A stretch of 33,824 nucleotides of DNA, taken from Variovorax sp. JS1663 (GTDB taxonomy: Bacteria > Pseudomonadota > Gammaproteobacteria > Burkholderiales > Burkholderiaceae_C). The translations under genes and the position numbers were made by a program. Below the pieces are notes generated by a model. That model worked only from the letters and a program-made list of their open reading frames with translations. It did not search any database and was not told the origin of the DNA. The stretch spans positions 1-33,824 of the forward strand of contig NZ_LYMK01000060.1 in NCBI RefSeq assembly GCF_002157355.1. Direction: 5' to 3'. Below are positions 1 through 8,226 of the stretch, one piece after another (within the stretch, counting starts at the first letter, position 1; each line of letters begins with the position of its first letter).

Positions 1-23
1 GGGGGGGGGGGGGGGGGGGGGGG
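1..23. other. Poly-G run at the window edge, probable artefact
   Basis: The first 23 bases are all G. Nothing comparable occurs elsewhere in the window, and it sits exactly on the edge of the sequence. Two-colour sequencing chemistry reads missing signal as G, so a run like this at a contig end is most simply an uncorrected read artefact. It should not be read as a biological homopolymer, and the few codons that follow it should be treated with caution. Confidence 0.75.
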
Positions 24-52
24 CAAGCGGCGGTGGACCGAGCGCGGCCGCC

Positions 53-811
53 ATGAAGGCCGGCGTGCCCCCACCGCGGCCCTCCCCCAGAGGGGGAGGG
101 AGTCAAAGCCAGTCCGTGCGCGCCGAGCCCGGCGAAACCCTTGCCAAACAGCTCGCGCTGGTGATCGACCTCAACGTCTGCGTCGGCTGCCATGCCTGCG
201 TGACCTCCTGCAAGCAGTGGAACACCTCCGGCAGTGCCGGCCCGCTCGCGGACGAGCAGCCCTATGGCGCCGACCCCACCGGCACCTTCTTCAACCGCGT
301 GCAGACCTACGAGGCCGGCTCCTTCCCCAGCACCGAGACCATCCACTTCCCCAAGAGCTGCCTGCACTGCCAGGACCCGCCCTGCGTGCCTGTGTGCCCC
401 ACCGGCGCCAGCTACAAGCGCAAGGAAGACGGCATCGTGCTGGTCGACTACGACAAGTGCATCGGCTGCAAGTACTGCGCCTGGGCCTGCCCCTACGGCG
501 CGCGCGAGCTGGACGAGGAGCGCCAGGTCATGACCAAGTGCACGCTGTGCGTCGACCGCATCTACGACACCCAGCTGCCGCAGGAGGACCGCAAGCCCGC
601 CTGCGTGAAGGCCTGCCCCACCGGCGCACGCCTGTTCGGTGACGTGAAGGACCCGGAGTCCGAGGTGTCGAAGGCGATCCGCGAGCGCGGCGGCTATTCG
701 TTGATGCCGGAATGGGAGACCAACCCCGCCAACCAGTACCTGCCGCGGCGCGTGACCGACGAGGCGGGCGGCGCGAGCCGTGTGCAGCCGAAGCTGGGAG
801 GCATGTCGTGA
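53..811 (+). CDS. DMSO-reductase-family iron-sulfur subunit (DmsB/SoeB-like)
   Basis: This is an electron-transfer subunit that would carry electrons between a molybdopterin catalytic subunit and the membrane anchor encoded next. Four cysteine groups typical of DmsB-type proteins carrying four [4Fe-4S] clusters are visible: CxxCxxC around residues 43-53, CxxC...CxxxC around 103-115, CxxCxxCxxxC around 136-146, and a last group around 163-188. The start is uncertain. ATG at 53 overlaps a short open frame (24-56) as ATGA, which could be the tail of the catalytic gene, but residues 4-16 are translated from a palindromic repeat. GTG at 116 gives a more usual N-terminus shortly before the first cluster. 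The stop overlaps the GTG of the next gene. The true partner may be a DMSO reductase or a SoeABC-type sulfite dehydrogenase; the sequence here cannot decide. Confidence 0.9.
   Translation: MKAGVPPPRPSPRGGGSQSQSVRAEPGETLAKQLALVIDLNVCVGCHACVTSCKQWNTSGSAGPLADEQPYGADPTGTFFNRVQTYEAGSFPSTETIHFPKSCLHCQDPPCVPVCPTGASYKRKEDGIVLVDYDKCIGCKYCAWACPYGARELDEERQVMTKCTLCVDRIYDTQLPQEDRKPACVKACPTGARLFGDVKDPESEVSKAIRERGGYSLMPEWETNPANQYLPRRVTDEAGGASRVQPKLGGMS
80..100. repeat. Perfect 9-bp hairpin CCCTCCCCC-aga-GGGGGAGGG
   Basis: Nine-base arms at 80-88 and 92-100 flank a three-base loop. It has the same architecture (9-bp stem, 3-nt loop) as the element at 33662-33682, and belongs in style to the short palindromic intergenic repeats common in Burkholderiales. 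It lies inside the annotated N-terminus of the iron-sulfur subunit, giving a Pro/Arg/Gly-rich stretch that is unlikely to be functional protein. Confidence 0.7.
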
Positions 812-1731
812 AGCCGGCGTTCTCGGTCGTCATCTTCACCACCGTGGCGGGCGCGGCGCAGGGCCTGGTCGCCACGCTGGCGCTGGCCGCACTGGCCGGC
901 CTGCCGCTGTCGCCGGGCTTCCTCGGCAGCTCATTGCTGGTCGCGATCGTGATGCTGCTGGTCGGGCTCGGTGCCTCCTTCGGCCACCTGGGCCGGCCCG
1001 AGCGCGCCTGGCGCGCGGCGATGATGTGGCGCACGTCCTGGCTCTCGCGCGAAGTGATCGTGCTGCCCGCCTTCATCGCGCTGGTGGCGCTGTGGTGGTG
1101 GGCGCTGCGCCAGGGGCATGCCGTGCCCTGGCTGCCGCTGGCCGCCGTGCTGCTCGCCGCGCTGCTGTGGTACTGCACCGCGATGATCTACGCCTGCCTG
1201 CGCTTCATCCAGGAATGGGCGCAGCCGCTGACGCCGGTGAACTTCGCGCTGATCGGCCTGTCGTCCGGCCTGGTGCTGGCCAGCGCGCTGGCCGCATTCG
1301 CGGGCGAGCAGGCGCTGCTGGCGGTGAGCGGGCCCGCGGCCCTTGTCCTCACGCTCGCGGCCGGCGTCACGCGCCTGCTGTCGCTGCGCCGCAATGCCGC
1401 GCTGGTGCCGCGCTCCACGCTGCAGACCGCCACCGGCATCCGCGCACCCAAGCTGGCGCAGAAGTCCATGGGCATGTCCGCCGGCGCCTTCAACACGCGC
1501 GAGTTCTTCCATGGCGTGAGCCGCGCGGCGCTGCGCCAGGTGAAGTGGGGCTTCCTGCTGCTCGGCTTCGCGGTGCCGGCCCTGCTGCTGCTGTGGGCGA
1601 TCGCGACGCACTCCAGCACCGGCTTCGCGCTCGCGCTCGCTGCGCAGGCGCCGGGGCTGATCGCCGAGCGCTGGTTCTTCTTCGCGCAGGCGCGGCATCC
1701 GCAGAACCTGTACTACCAGGTCGTGTCCTGA
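808..1731 (+). CDS. DMSO-reductase-family membrane anchor subunit (DmsC/SoeC-like)
   Basis: A 307-residue, very hydrophobic protein with about eight predicted membrane segments. It should anchor the molybdoenzyme complex and exchange electrons with the quinone pool. The N-terminus (MKPAFSVVIFTT, then G/A-rich helix 1) and the GHLGRPERAWRA loop after helix 2 are typical of DmsC anchors. The GTG start at 808 is chosen because it overlaps the preceding stop as GTGA, implying translational coupling; an open frame continues upstream to 712 but would lie inside the iron-sulfur gene. The catalytic subunit is not in the window, so substrate (DMSO, another S/N-oxide, or sulfite in the Soe systems) cannot be read from this gene alone. 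Confidence 0.88.
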   Translation: MKPAFSVVIFTTVAGAAQGLVATLALAALAGLPLSPGFLGSSLLVAIVMLLVGLGASFGHLGRPERAWRAAMMWRTSWLSREVIVLPAFIALVALWWWALRQGHAVPWLPLAAVLLAALLWYCTAMIYACLRFIQEWAQPLTPVNFALIGLSSGLVLASALAAFAGEQALLAVSGPAALVLTLAAGVTRLLSLRRNAALVPRSTLQTATGIRAPKLAQKSMGMSAGAFNTREFFHGVSRAALRQVKWGFLLLGFAVPALLLLWAIATHSSTGFALALAAQAPGLIAERWFFFAQARHPQNLYYQVVS

Positions 1732-1751
1732 GCGCGTCCTGATGCACGCGC
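1732..1751. terminator. Hairpin between convergent genes
   Basis: GCGCGT (1732-1737) and ACGCGC (1746-1751) form a 6-bp GC-rich stem with an 8-base loop in the 24-base gap between two convergent genes. It could act as a bidirectional terminator, but there is no T-tract on either side, so the call rests on position and pairing only. Confidence 0.35.
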
Positions 1752-1755
1752 GGCC

Positions 1756-4700
1756 TCAGACCGGCGCCGGCTGGATCTGGGTGTCGCCGTCGCAATGCAC
1801 TGCGTAGAGCAGCCCGAGCGGGTTGCCGTGCTTCTCAAGGAACTCGCGCCGCAGGGAGAGGAAGGCCTCGCCCAGTGATTCGCCATCCAGGAAGCGCCCG
1901 AAGAAGGCGCCGGCCCAGGCCTGCGCGAACAGGGCCGGCGTCTTGCACTCGGTGCCCACCACCCCCCGCGCGCCCTTGGCCATGAAGTAGGGCACGAAGC
2001 CGTCGTAGAAGGCGGCCGACAGCTCGGCCGATTCGCAGGCGTTGATGAAGACCAGCGGGCGGCCTGCCAACTGGACGTCGATCGGGGCCTTCACACCGAG
2101 TTCGCCCAGCGTGACGTGCGCATCGCTCAGCGTCAGGCTGGAGGCGTCCACGCCGCCAGGATTGTCCAGGCCGGCCGCGGTGGCGTGGCAATACAGGTAG
2201 AGGATCTGGTCGGCGGTCTGGCTGTTGTTCAGCGCCTGGGTGAACTGCGCGCGGGTGGTGCGGCCGGTGAGTCCCAGGCGGCGGCCATTGGCCTGCATGC
2301 CGTTCCAGAAGGCCTGCTGATCGGCGACGAAGGGCCGCTTCATCTGCGTGTCGATCGTGGTGTTGAGGTTCAGGCTGACCTGAAGCTTCGGTGCGCTGTC
2401 GATGATGGGCGCGGAGACGGTGTCGCCGTACTGGAAGGGGATCTGCTCGACCACGTGACGCATGCCGATGAAGTGCGACCAGTCCAGCTTGCTCTCGTCG
2501 GCGGTGTCGCCCACGTACATCGCGGCCCAGGGGATCGGCGCATGCTCGGCCACGATCTGCAACTGCAGCCTGGCCGAGGGCTCGGCCAGGCTGGCGCGCA
2601 GCTTCTTGCCGAGCGAGAGCAGGTCGGCCGCGGCGCCGTTGGGCTGGAAGATCTTGCGGAACAGCATGGCGCCGGCGTCTGCCAGGGTCTTGAGCGCGAA
2701 CTGCCGGTCTTCCTCGGGAATGTCCAGGCCGGCCTGGAACACGAGGCGGCCGTTCGCATCCTGGTGCGTCACCACCTTCATCATCTGCTGCCGCGCCAGG
2801 TCCACCACCTTGGCCAGTTCGTCCTGCGCCAGCGGCATCCGTGCGCGCGCGGCCGTGGGGCCGTGCAGCCAGCATTCGTAGCCGCCCGTCGCCGGGGCGA
2901 TCAGCAGCGTGAGGTCGCGCGGCTTGACCACGTTCACCGCGGCGGGCGGGCGGCCCTTGGTCGACACGTCCGTTGCGGCGGATGATCCCGTGCCGATCTC
3001 GAAGACGAGTGTCATCTGCTGGATGAAATTGCCATCCTTGAAGATGGAGGCCTCGAGCTTCGATGCGCCGTCGTGCAGCGGCCGGATGTCGAAGCGCGCC
3101 TTGGTGCGGGCCTTGCCGGCGCGCGGAATGCGCAGCGGCCGCATCCGGTCGGCGATCTCGAAGTCCTCGCTGTCGAGCTGGATGGTGAGCTGCACTTCGT
3201 CGACGCCCTCGGGGAACAGGCCTGTGTCGTTCAGCGCGGTCGTGCCGGCGGCCGAGGGGCGCTGCCGCACGTCGAGGTCGAAGGCCAGGGTGTACCAGCT
3301 GCCGGCGGCAAGCGCCTCGTCCGGTGCGTGGTCCTCGAACTCGGCATGGAGCCACCGCTGTGCTTGCTGCGGTGGCGTGGGCGGGGCGGCTTCGGCGCCT
3401 GGGTCGGCTTCCGGCAGCGAAGGCGCGGCCTGCGGTGGCGCGCGCGTCGCGGGTGGCACGGGCTGCAGGGATTCGAAGCCGTCGTCCTCGGCCGCGCCGG
3501 CCGGTGCCGGGTCGTCGCCGAGCAGGCCGCCGCCGAAGGTGCGTTCGAGCATCGGGGCGAGATCCAGGTCATCCGGCAGAACGCCGCCGCGCATCGCGCC
3601 GCCCGGCTCCCCGAGCATTCCTCCGAAGCGGTCCGCCAGCACCGCCTCCCAGAACACATGCGCGACTTCCGGATGGGCGATGTCGCTGTGCGCGCCCGAG
3701 ACGCCGCCGCCATTGCGGATGATCTGGCTGGCCTCGAGGTTGTAGATCCCGCCCGGCTCGAAGATGTAGTCGTAGGTGGACGACCGCATGTCCAGGTCGT
3801 GCACCTTGCCCAGGCCGCGCAGGCCGAAGCTGCCGACGCCGCCGAAGCGCGGATAGTCTTCCGCCAGCGTGAGCTGGTTGGCCACGCCCGCACCGAGCGG
3901 ATAGATGCGGCCGACGGCGGTGTCGCGGGTCGAGCGGGTGGTGACGATGGGGCCGCGCACCAGGCCGTCCTGCACGATGCGATGGAAGTAGCCGCGCGTG
4001 CCGCGCGCATAGGGAATGTCGTCGGCGTACGACCAGAGGGACAGCGCGCCCTGCACCAGGTAGAGCGAATCGACCGGCCGCACGCGTGTGCCGATGGGCG
4101 CGCCGGGCGCTCCCGCCACGGTGGCCGAGACCACGATGCTGCCGAAGCTGTGGCCCATCAGGTGGAAGCGCGCCTGCGGCGCGGTCTGCTGCAGCCGGCG
4201 CAGCAGCGCATTGCCGCCGGTCTCGCCGAAGAGCCGCGCACGGTCCTTCATCTTCCAGAACGAGAGCTGGCGCAGCGGCGAGAGCAGGAGGTCGCGCACG
4301 CGGCTGCCGAAGCCGCCGGCGCCACCCAGCACCATGGCGCCGCTGGCCATCGCGTCGTCGTTCGACGCCGCGCGGGCCTCGGCCAGGATGGCTTCGGGGT
4401 CGAAGCGCGGCTGCTCGGCGCCGGGACGGCCGCTGGGGTCGTTGGTGTCGAGGCCCGATTCGTCGAACAGGGTCGCATAGGCCGACTTCACGGCGGGCGG
4501 CAGGGTGGCGGCGTCGCTGTCGCCGTCGCCGCGGGCGGAGGCGAGGATGGTGCGGATGGCCGCCCGCGCGGCGTCGCTGTCGGCGATCTTGGCGGCGTAG
4601 CTTTCCACTTCGGCGTCGAAGGCGGCGGGCGACAGCATGTCCTCGTCCGACAGCAGGCCGGACGCGCCCGGTTCGATGGATTCGTCGCCCCATGGCAGGC

Positions 4701-5010
4701 TGGGCCAGTGCAGGCCGACGATCAGCGGCCTGAAGCCCGGCTTCAGGCGCTCGGCCGTGTCGAGGTCGCCCTTCACCGCGGCCATGGCGCCGATCCACTT
4801 GTCGTACTGCTCGATCGCGGCGGGCACGTCGCCCTTCCAGCCGTGGCTGGTGAAGAACACGTCGGTGTAGGGCTGCGAGGCGTTCGACAGGCGCGCCTGC
4901 ACCGTGTCGCTCAGCATCGTGCCGTCGGGTTCCCTGCGCTCGCGGCCGAGCGCATCGAAGATGATCAGGTCGTAGGGGGTGTCGAGGCCGGGGATGTGAC
5001 GGGTGGGCAT
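1756..5010 (-). CDS. Alpha/beta-hydrolase-like and CHAT (caspase-like) fusion protein
   Basis: A 1084-residue multidomain protein with no signal peptide. Residues about 45-460 look like an alpha/beta hydrolase: SHGWKG near 55, GLHWPS near 99, a GHSFG nucleophile elbow with Ser288, and AHSDIAHPEV at 440-449 that may supply the catalytic His. Residues about 500-550 are a Pro/Ala-rich linker. Residues about 570-675 look like a beta-rich module. Residues about 690-1084 fit a CHAT domain, with the putative dyad His942 (LYLYCH) and Cys992 (FINACESAEL), followed by the usual GARGVVGTE region. CHAT domains are caspase-like cysteine proteases or degenerate relatives. No TPR repeats and no partner gene are seen nearby. 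ATG at 5010 is supported by GGAG seven bases upstream. Substrate and role are unknown. Confidence 0.85.
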   Translation of the reverse strand: MPTRHIPGLDTPYDLIIFDALGRERREPDGTMLSDTVQARLSNASQPYTDVFFTSHGWKGDVPAAIEQYDKWIGAMAAVKGDLDTAERLKPGFRPLIVGLHWPSLPWGDESIEPGASGLLSDEDMLSPAAFDAEVESYAAKIADSDAARAAIRTILASARGDGDSDAATLPPAVKSAYATLFDESGLDTNDPSGRPGAEQPRFDPEAILAEARAASNDDAMASGAMVLGGAGGFGSRVRDLLLSPLRQLSFWKMKDRARLFGETGGNALLRRLQQTAPQARFHLMGHSFGSIVVSATVAGAPGAPIGTRVRPVDSLYLVQGALSLWSYADDIPYARGTRGYFHRIVQDGLVRGPIVTTRSTRDTAVGRIYPLGAGVANQLTLAEDYPRFGGVGSFGLRGLGKVHDLDMRSSTYDYIFEPGGIYNLEASQIIRNGGGVSGAHSDIAHPEVAHVFWEAVLADRFGGMLGEPGGAMRGGVLPDDLDLAPMLERTFGGGLLGDDPAPAGAAEDDGFESLQPVPPATRAPPQAAPSLPEADPGAEAAPPTPPQQAQRWLHAEFEDHAPDEALAAGSWYTLAFDLDVRQRPSAAGTTALNDTGLFPEGVDEVQLTIQLDSEDFEIADRMRPLRIPRAGKARTKARFDIRPLHDGASKLEASIFKDGNFIQQMTLVFEIGTGSSAATDVSTKGRPPAAVNVVKPRDLTLLIAPATGGYECWLHGPTAARARMPLAQDELAKVVDLARQQMMKVVTHQDANGRLVFQAGLDIPEEDRQFALKTLADAGAMLFRKIFQPNGAAADLLSLGKKLRASLAEPSARLQLQIVAEHAPIPWAAMYVGDTADESKLDWSHFIGMRHVVEQIPFQYGDTVSAPIIDSAPKLQVSLNLNTTIDTQMKRPFVADQQAFWNGMQANGRRLGLTGRTTRAQFTQALNNSQTADQILYLYCHATAAGLDNPGGVDASSLTLSDAHVTLGELGVKAPIDVQLAGRPLVFINACESAELSAAFYDGFVPYFMAKGARGVVGTECKTPALFAQAWAGAFFGRFLDGESLGEAFLSLRREFLEKHGNPLGLLYAVHCDGDTQIQPAPV

Positions 5011-5071
5011 GCGGGTCTCCAGGGGAGGGAGGACTGGCGAAGCCGGCGCGAACGCCTGCGCGCCATGCTAA

Positions 5072-5088
5072 GCCGCGCCTCGCGCGGC
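5072..5088 (-). terminator. GC-rich hairpin between dctM and the CHAT gene
   Basis: GCCGCGC (5072-5078) pairs with GCGCGGC (5082-5088) across a 3-base loop. It lies about 160 bases beyond the dctM stop and about 60 bases before the CHAT-protein start, so it may terminate the TRAP operon. There is no T-run. The rest of the 5011-5250 gap shows an AT-rich CATATATG patch at 5091-5098 that could be part of a promoter for the CHAT gene, and a 10-bp palindrome GCTTGCAAGC at 5235-5244. Confidence 0.35.
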
Positions 5089-5250
5089 GCCATATATGCC
5101 GGATTGCCTAGGCCACCGGACTTCCACCGAACCACGACGTTGCTTGGCAAACCTCTCGGCCGCGACGCTCCCGATGTCGGAGGAGAGGCCGGTGACGGCT
5201 CCGCCGCTGCGCGATCTGTTCCGACGCAGAGGTTGCTTGCAAGCCGACGT

Positions 5251-6531
5251 TCATCCGCCGAACCACTTGGCCGGCACGGTCACCAGTTGCGGGAACAGCA
5301 CCATCAGGAACAGGATCGCGAACTCGGCCAGCATGAACGGCAGCACGCCGCGGGTCACGTCGTCCATCTTCATGCGCCCGACGCCCGCCACCACGTTGAG
5401 CACGGTGCCCACCGGCGGCGTCACCAGCCCGATCGAGTTGTTGATGATGAACAGCACGCCGAAGTACACCGGGTCGATGCCCGCCTGCTTGATCACCGGC
5501 ATCAGCACCGGCGTGAGGATCAGGATGGTGGGCGTCATGTCCATCGCCGTGCCCACCACCATGCACAGCACCATGATGGCGATCAGCAGCATGGTCTTGT
5601 TGCCCATGAAGGGCTCCAGCAACTCGATCACCTTGCCCGGCAGGTCGGCCACCGTGATCAGCCAGGCCGACACCAGCGCCGCAGCCACCAGGAACATGAT
5701 CACCGCCGTGGTCTTGGCGGCACTCACGAACACCGCGTACAGCTGGCTCAGCTTGAGCTCGCGGTAGATCACCGTCGCCACGAAGAAGGCATACGCCGCC
5801 GCCACCACGGCCGCCTCGGTCGGCGTGAACACGCCGAAGCGCAGGCCCACCAGGATGATCACCGGCAGCATCAGCGCCCAGGTCGCGCTGCGCAGCGCCG
5901 CGAAGATTTCGGCGGCGCTCTTTCTCGGCGGCGGCACGATCTTTTCCTTGCGCACCAGGAACATCCAGGTCACCCACAGCGAAGCGCCGATCAGGATGCC
6001 CGGAAAGATGCCCGCAAGGAACAGCTTGGAGATGGAGACGTTGGCCGCCACGCCGAAGATCACGAAGCCGATGGACGGCGGGATCACGGGCCCGATCACG
6101 CCCGAGGCGGCGATCAGGCCGCCCGAGCGGGCCTTGTCGTGGCCGGCAGCGACCATCATCGGCAGCAGCAGTGCGGTGAGCGCGGCCGCATCCGCCACCG
6201 CCGAGCCGGACAGCGCCGATAGAAGGATGGCCGCCAGGATCGCCACGTAGCCCAGGCCGCCCTTGATGTGGCCCACCAGCGCCAGCGCGAAGTTCACGAT
6301 GCGCTTGCTCAGGCCGCCCACGTTCATGATTTCGCCGGCCAGCATGAAGAAGGGCACGGCCAGCAGCGGGAACGAATCGGCGCCGTTGATGACGTTCTGC
6401 GCCAGGATCTGGGCGTCGAACAGGTCCAGGTGCCACATCAGCGCGACGCCGGTGGCCAGCAGCGCGTACGCGATCGGAATGCCCAGGGCCATCGCAGCGA
6501 TCAGGGCGCCCAGGAAGATGGCGACGGTCAT
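5251..6531 (-). CDS. dctM: TRAP transporter large permease (DctM)
   Basis: A 426-residue integral membrane protein with about a dozen hydrophobic segments, the usual length for the ion-coupled large subunit of a tripartite ATP-independent periplasmic transporter. Diagnostic stretches include the start MTVAIFLGALIAAMALGIPI, the GASGVIGPVIPPSIGFVIFG-type loop, and the late NNSIGLVTPPVGTVLNVV motif. The ATG at 6531 overlaps the dctQ stop by four bases (ATGA), so the two permease subunits are probably translationally coupled. It is the last gene of the six-gene operon running from 11773. The substrate is most likely the acid sugar handled by the upstream enzymes; that is inference from gene order. 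Confidence 0.93.
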   Translation of the reverse strand: MTVAIFLGALIAAMALGIPIAYALLATGVALMWHLDLFDAQILAQNVINGADSFPLLAVPFFMLAGEIMNVGGLSKRIVNFALALVGHIKGGLGYVAILAAILLSALSGSAVADAAALTALLLPMMVAAGHDKARSGGLIAASGVIGPVIPPSIGFVIFGVAANVSISKLFLAGIFPGILIGASLWVTWMFLVRKEKIVPPPRKSAAEIFAALRSATWALMLPVIILVGLRFGVFTPTEAAVVAAAYAFFVATVIYRELKLSQLYAVFVSAAKTTAVIMFLVAAALVSAWLITVADLPGKVIELLEPFMGNKTMLLIAIMVLCMVVGTAMDMTPTILILTPVLMPVIKQAGIDPVYFGVLFIINNSIGLVTPPVGTVLNVVAGVGRMKMDDVTRGVLPFMLAEFAILFLMVLFPQLVTVPAKWFGG

Positions 6532-7124
6532 GACTTGCTCCCCGGGTGGGTATCGATGGTGGCGGGGGTTTCGGCGTTCTCGCGCGCCAGCTGGGCCTGC
6601 AGTTCCTCGAGCTCGCCGGCTTCCTCGGACTCCTTGACCATGACCAGGTCCTGTTCGCGCACCTGGCCGCTGAGCACGCGCCACAGCTCCATCAGCAGCA
6701 GCACCCCCGCCGAGACGGCGAACACCACGCCGGCAGAGTAGAAGATGCCGACCGACGCACCGGTCACCGGCGCCTCGACCTCCATGTTGATCTTGACCTG
6801 TGCCAGCGAGCCGGAGAACAGCAGCCAGGTGATGTACAGCATGAGCAGCTGGCCTGCCACCAGGCAGATCTTCTTGCCCTGCACCGGCAGGCGCGACACC
6901 AGCATGTCGCTGCCCAGGTGGGCATGGTCCCTCAATGCCGAGATCGCGCCCAGGAACACCAGCCACACGAACAGCCAGCGCGACACCTCCTCGGACACGG
7001 TGATGCCCGTGTTGAAGGCGTAGCGCAACACCACATTGCCGAACACCAGCAGGACCATGATGGCAAGCGCCAGGGCGATGAGTGCGTCGAGCAAACGGCA
7101 ATAGCCGTCAACCAGTTTCGACAT
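6528..7124 (-). CDS. dctQ: TRAP transporter small permease (DctQ)
   Basis: A 198-residue membrane protein with four hydrophobic segments, matching the small permease of TRAP systems. The segment around residues 40-60 (TVSEEVSRWLFVWLVFLGA) is characteristic of DctQ. After the last membrane helix there is a hydrophilic, Glu/Gln-rich tail of about 45 residues (from about 153) with coiled-coil character, longer than the tail of most DctQ proteins as I know them. ATG at 7124 follows GGAG at a normal distance. It overlaps dctM and lies 59 bases after dctP in the same operon. Confidence 0.92.
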   Translation of the reverse strand: MSKLVDGYCRLLDALIALALAIMVLLVFGNVVLRYAFNTGITVSEEVSRWLFVWLVFLGAISALRDHAHLGSDMLVSRLPVQGKKICLVAGQLLMLYITWLLFSGSLAQVKINMEVEAPVTGASVGIFYSAGVVFAVSAGVLLLMELWRVLSGQVREQDLVMVKESEEAGELEELQAQLARENAETPATIDTHPGSKS

Positions 7125-7183
7125 TGTTGTCTCCGTCGTATGTGAGCCGGCCAGGCCGCCGGTGGGCCGACCAGCCTGATGGC

Positions 7184-8206
7184 CTACGGCTTGCGGGCCT
7201 TCTCGATCTCGCCGTAGAGGTCCTTCACCAGCGTGCCGCCGATCTGCCTGCTGTACTTGTCCACGACGGGTTGCACCTTGGTCCGCATGCGTTCCACTTC
7301 TGCCGCGGAGACTTCGTTGACCTGCATGCCCGTCTTTTTCAGCGACTGGAGGTATTGCTCGTTGAGGTCGCGGTTGGCCTTGCGCTGGTAGACGGCAGCC
7401 TCGGTGGCCGCGTCCTGAATGATCTTCTTCTCGTCGCCGGAGAGCTGATCCCAGAACTTTTTGCTCAGCGTCAGGATGAGCGGCGAGTACTTGTGATTCG
7501 TGACGCTCAGGTACTTCTGCACTTCGAAGAACTTCGCGCTGTCAACTGTGCTGTACGGGTTCTCCTGCCCGTCGACCGCCTTCTGCTCCAGCGCGGTGTA
7601 CAGCTCGGGAAAGGGCATGGGCACCGCGTTGGCGCCAAGCGCGTTCCAGGCATCGATCGCAACTGCGTTCTGTTCCACGCGGATCTTCAACCCCTGAATG
7701 TCCTCGAGCTTCGTCACCGGGCGCCGGCTGTTGGTCAGGTTGCGGAAGCCGTGCTCGAACCACGACAGGCCGATCAACCCTTTCTCGGGCATCTTGTCGA
7801 GAAACATCTTGCCGACCGGGCCGTCGACGACTCGATCGACTTCCTTCTCGCTGTTGAAGAGGAACGGCAGGTCCAGCGCGGCGAAATCCTTGATCACGCC
7901 GACAAGCTGCGACGTTGCCATGGCCGACATCTCGACGGTGCCGCCCTGCATCGACGAGATGATCGCGACCTCGCCGCCGAGCGTGGCATTGGGGTAGATC
8001 TTGACCTTCATCTTGTTGCCGCTGCGCTGCGCCACGAGATCGGCGAACTTCTGCGCCCCCAGGCCATGCGGGTGCTTGATGTCGTAGATGACCGCGTACT
8101 TGATCGTGCGTTCCTTGACTTCGGCCGCCATGGTGCAGGTCGTTCCGGCTACCAGCAGAGCGCCCAGCATGCTGGCCGCGAGGGCCTTGAGCTTTATCTT
8201 GTTCAT
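7184..8206 (-). CDS. dctP: TRAP transporter periplasmic substrate-binding protein (DctP)
   Basis: A 340-residue binding protein with a cleavable signal peptide (hydrophobic core 8-22, likely cut after TMAA at residue 28). It fits the DctP family throughout. The segment GLKIRVEQN carries the conserved arginine (Arg176) that in this family forms a salt bridge with the carboxylate of the ligand, followed by the typical ALGANAVPMPFPELYTAL and VDGQENP stretch. A carboxylate ligand is therefore likely, in line with a sugar acid. An AAGGAG ribosome site precedes ATG 8206, and the gene starts 20 bases after the SDR stop, linking transport to the catabolic enzymes. Confidence 0.93.
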   Translation of the reverse strand: MNKIKLKALAASMLGALLVAGTTCTMAAEVKERTIKYAVIYDIKHPHGLGAQKFADLVAQRSGNKMKVKIYPNATLGGEVAIISSMQGGTVEMSAMATSQLVGVIKDFAALDLPFLFNSEKEVDRVVDGPVGKMFLDKMPEKGLIGLSWFEHGFRNLTNSRRPVTKLEDIQGLKIRVEQNAVAIDAWNALGANAVPMPFPELYTALEQKAVDGQENPYSTVDSAKFFEVQKYLSVTNHKYSPLILTLSKKFWDQLSGDEKKIIQDAATEAAVYQRKANRDLNEQYLQSLKKTGMQVNEVSAAEVERMRTKVQPVVDKYSRQIGGTLVKDLYGEIEKARKP

Positions 8207-8226
8207 CGCTTTCTCCTTGGGTTTGT

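Noticed and set aside
1756..5010. Part of a type III-E (craspase) or gasdermin defence locus
   Set aside because: No TPR repeats in the protein, and no Cas or gasdermin-like gene beside it; the flanking genes are a molybdoenzyme and a TRAP transporter.
5235..5244. GCTTGCAAGC palindrome as an attachment or operator site
   Set aside because: A single 10-bp palindrome seven bases from our stop codon region (dctM), with no partner copy or integrase; chance is enough to explain it.
3073..6222. 1049-codon open frame on the + strand across the CHAT gene and dctM
   Set aside because: It is antisense to two well-supported genes, has His/Arg/Gly/Ala-rich composition typical of reversed high-GC coding DNA, and shows no recognisable motifs.
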